Source: Actinomycetota bacterium (GTDB taxonomy: Bacteria > Actinomycetota > Humimicrobiia > Humimicrobiales > Humimicrobiaceae). Taken from it: a stretch of 6,115 nucleotides of DNA. The translations under genes and the position numbers were made by a program. The notes beneath the pieces were generated by a model that did no database searches, had not been told where the DNA came from, and saw only the letters and a list, made by a program, of their open reading frames with translations. This document shows positions 5,350-6,115 of this stretch, one piece after another. The stretch is from positions 340 to 6,454 of the forward strand of contig JAMCVO010000649.1 in NCBI GenBank assembly GCA_023475715.1, in the 5' to 3' direction. Numbering within the stretch: position 1 is the first letter of the stretch; each line of letters begins with the position of its first letter.

Positions 5350-6115
5350 CTAACTTATAATTTTTATAAAAAAATCAACAATAGAAGGATCGAATTGTAT
5401 TTTTGATAATTTTTTTAACTCTTCAATTGCCTTATCCTTGCTTATTGCTTTTTTAAAAGGTCTGTCACTTATCATAGCATCATAAGCATCAACGACTGCA
5501 AAAATACGGGATATAATTGGTATTTCTTCACCTTTTAAATTATATGGATAACCATTGCCATTCCACCATTCATGATGAGTCATAATTGCCTCTGCAACAG
5601 GAGCAAGTTTATTTGATGATTTTGCTATGTTATATCCTATCTGCGAATGTCTCTTTAATATTCTCCAATCCTTTTCACTCAGGTTAACTTTTTTTTCAAG
5701 GATATCCTCCAGTACTGCAACTTTTCCAATATCATGAATGGCTGAAAGTATGCTCAGTTTGTCAAGTTCGCTTTCCGGCAGTTTTAATTCCCGGCCTAAT
5801 TTCAATGTCAATTTTTTTACCCTGTCAAGGTCGTCCTTTGATTCATGACTTTTTTCCCAAAGAGCGCTCTGAAGAGAATCTATAATGTTATTTGAGATAT
5901 TAGCAGTGGTTAAAAACTTGTTCTTGTACATATTTTCTTCCGCTTCTTTCAAAATAGAATTTATATCTTTTTTTATGTCAGTTCTGGTCGAGGCTCCAAG
6001 AGATAGGCTTAAGGGTATAGTATTTCTGTCAAAATCTTTGTTTCTGCAGCATTCCTGTATTCTTGTTATCAAATCATTTGCCACCTCAGCTGCTGTTTTA
6101 GGCAGCAGTATTGCG
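5350..6115 (-). CDS. GGDEF/HD-GYP cyclic-di-GMP protein, C-terminal part (runs off right edge)
   Basis: The frame is open from the stop TAG (5350-5352) to the right edge with no stop, so the N-terminal part lies outside the window. The GTG at 6084 is not a convincing start. The ten residues before it read AILLPKTAAE, which is what follows GGDEF in diguanylate cyclases, and the protein continues as the GGDEF tail (PLSLSLGAS, then AEENMYKNK). Numbered from that GTG, residues ~65-244 form an HD-GYP domain, the c-di-GMP phosphodiesterase type: HDIGK at 117-121, His146, HHEWWNGNGYP at 170-180, VVDAYDAM at 197-204, RPF at 208-210 and QFDP at 230-233. The expected metal ligands are present except that Asp85 replaces the first His (pattern ExxxH, here Glu81 to Asp85). 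Upstream sensor domains are probable but unseen. The gene converges on the nuclease-like gene and appears unrelated to the iron cluster. Confidence 0.92.
   Translation of the reverse strand, partial: AILLPKTAAEVANDLITRIQECCRNKDFDRNTIPLSLSLGASTRTDIKKDINSILKEAEENMYKNKFLTTANISNNIIDSLQSALWEKSHESKDDLDRVKKLTLKLGRELKLPESELDKLSILSAIHDIGKVAVLEDILEKKVNLSEKDWRILKRHSQIGYNIAKSSNKLAPVAEAIMTHHEWWNGNGYPYNLKGEEIPIISRIFAVVDAYDAMISDRPFKKAISKDKAIEELKKLSKIQFDPSIVDFFIKIIS

Noticed and set aside
6082..6084. GTG at 6084 (- strand) as a true start of the HD-GYP gene
   Set aside because: The frame stays open to the window edge and the preceding residues AILLPKTAAE continue the GGDEF domain, so the gene begins outside the window.

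Overview
The window is AT-rich and protein-dense. It looks like a chromosomal segment from a low-GC, probably anaerobic, Clostridia-like Firmicute. That assignment is an inference from AT-rich codon use, Shine-Dalgarno-led genes including one TTG start, the clostridial-type FeoB/DtxR gene set, and a GGDEF plus HD-GYP signalling protein. No RNA gene, insertion sequence or CRISPR array was seen.

Layout. Bases 1-89 are a perfect inverted copy of bases 496-584, which lie inside the 5' part of feoB. Directly after this arm, bases 90-413 encode the last ~108 residues of an FTR1-type iron permease whose front part is missing. A tightly packed iron cluster follows on the + strand: a FeoB-family ferrous iron transporter (430-2469), a 58-residue seven-cysteine zinc-ribbon-like protein (2466-2642, found by reading the sequence), a DtxR-family regulator fused to a C-terminal FeoA-like domain (2639-3325), and a second, shorter MntR-like DtxR-family regulator (3346-3795). 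The first three genes are joined by ATGA stop/start overlaps. After a 118-bp, almost pure A+T spacer comes a second + strand pair: a DUF2179/UPF0316 membrane protein (3914-4465) and, 14 bp later, an ATP-cone plus PD-(D/E)XK nuclease-like protein (4480-5322, TTG start). A convergent gene on the - strand (5350 to beyond the right edge) encodes the C-terminal half of a GGDEF/HD-GYP cyclic-di-GMP protein.

How the genes work together. FTR1 and FeoB are two kinds of membrane iron importer. The DtxR-FeoA fusion and the MntR-like protein keep most of the DtxR-family metal ligands, so they are plausible iron and/or manganese-sensing repressors of this cluster. The FeoA-like domain may take the place of a separate FeoA. 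The function of the small Cys-rich protein is not known to me, but its translational coupling to feoB argues for a role tied to FeoB or iron. The DUF2179/nuclease pair and the c-di-GMP gene have no visible link to iron.

The most unusual structure is the 89-bp perfect inverted repeat at the left edge, joined abruptly to the interior of FTR1. It may be an assembly or amplification fold-back artefact, or a real rearrangement, and the sequence alone cannot decide. No clearly new multi-gene system was found. The less common elements are the non-classical FeoB gate motifs, the coupled Cys-rich small protein, the ATP-cone nuclease without a methylase, and a His-to-Asp change in the HD-GYP metal site.
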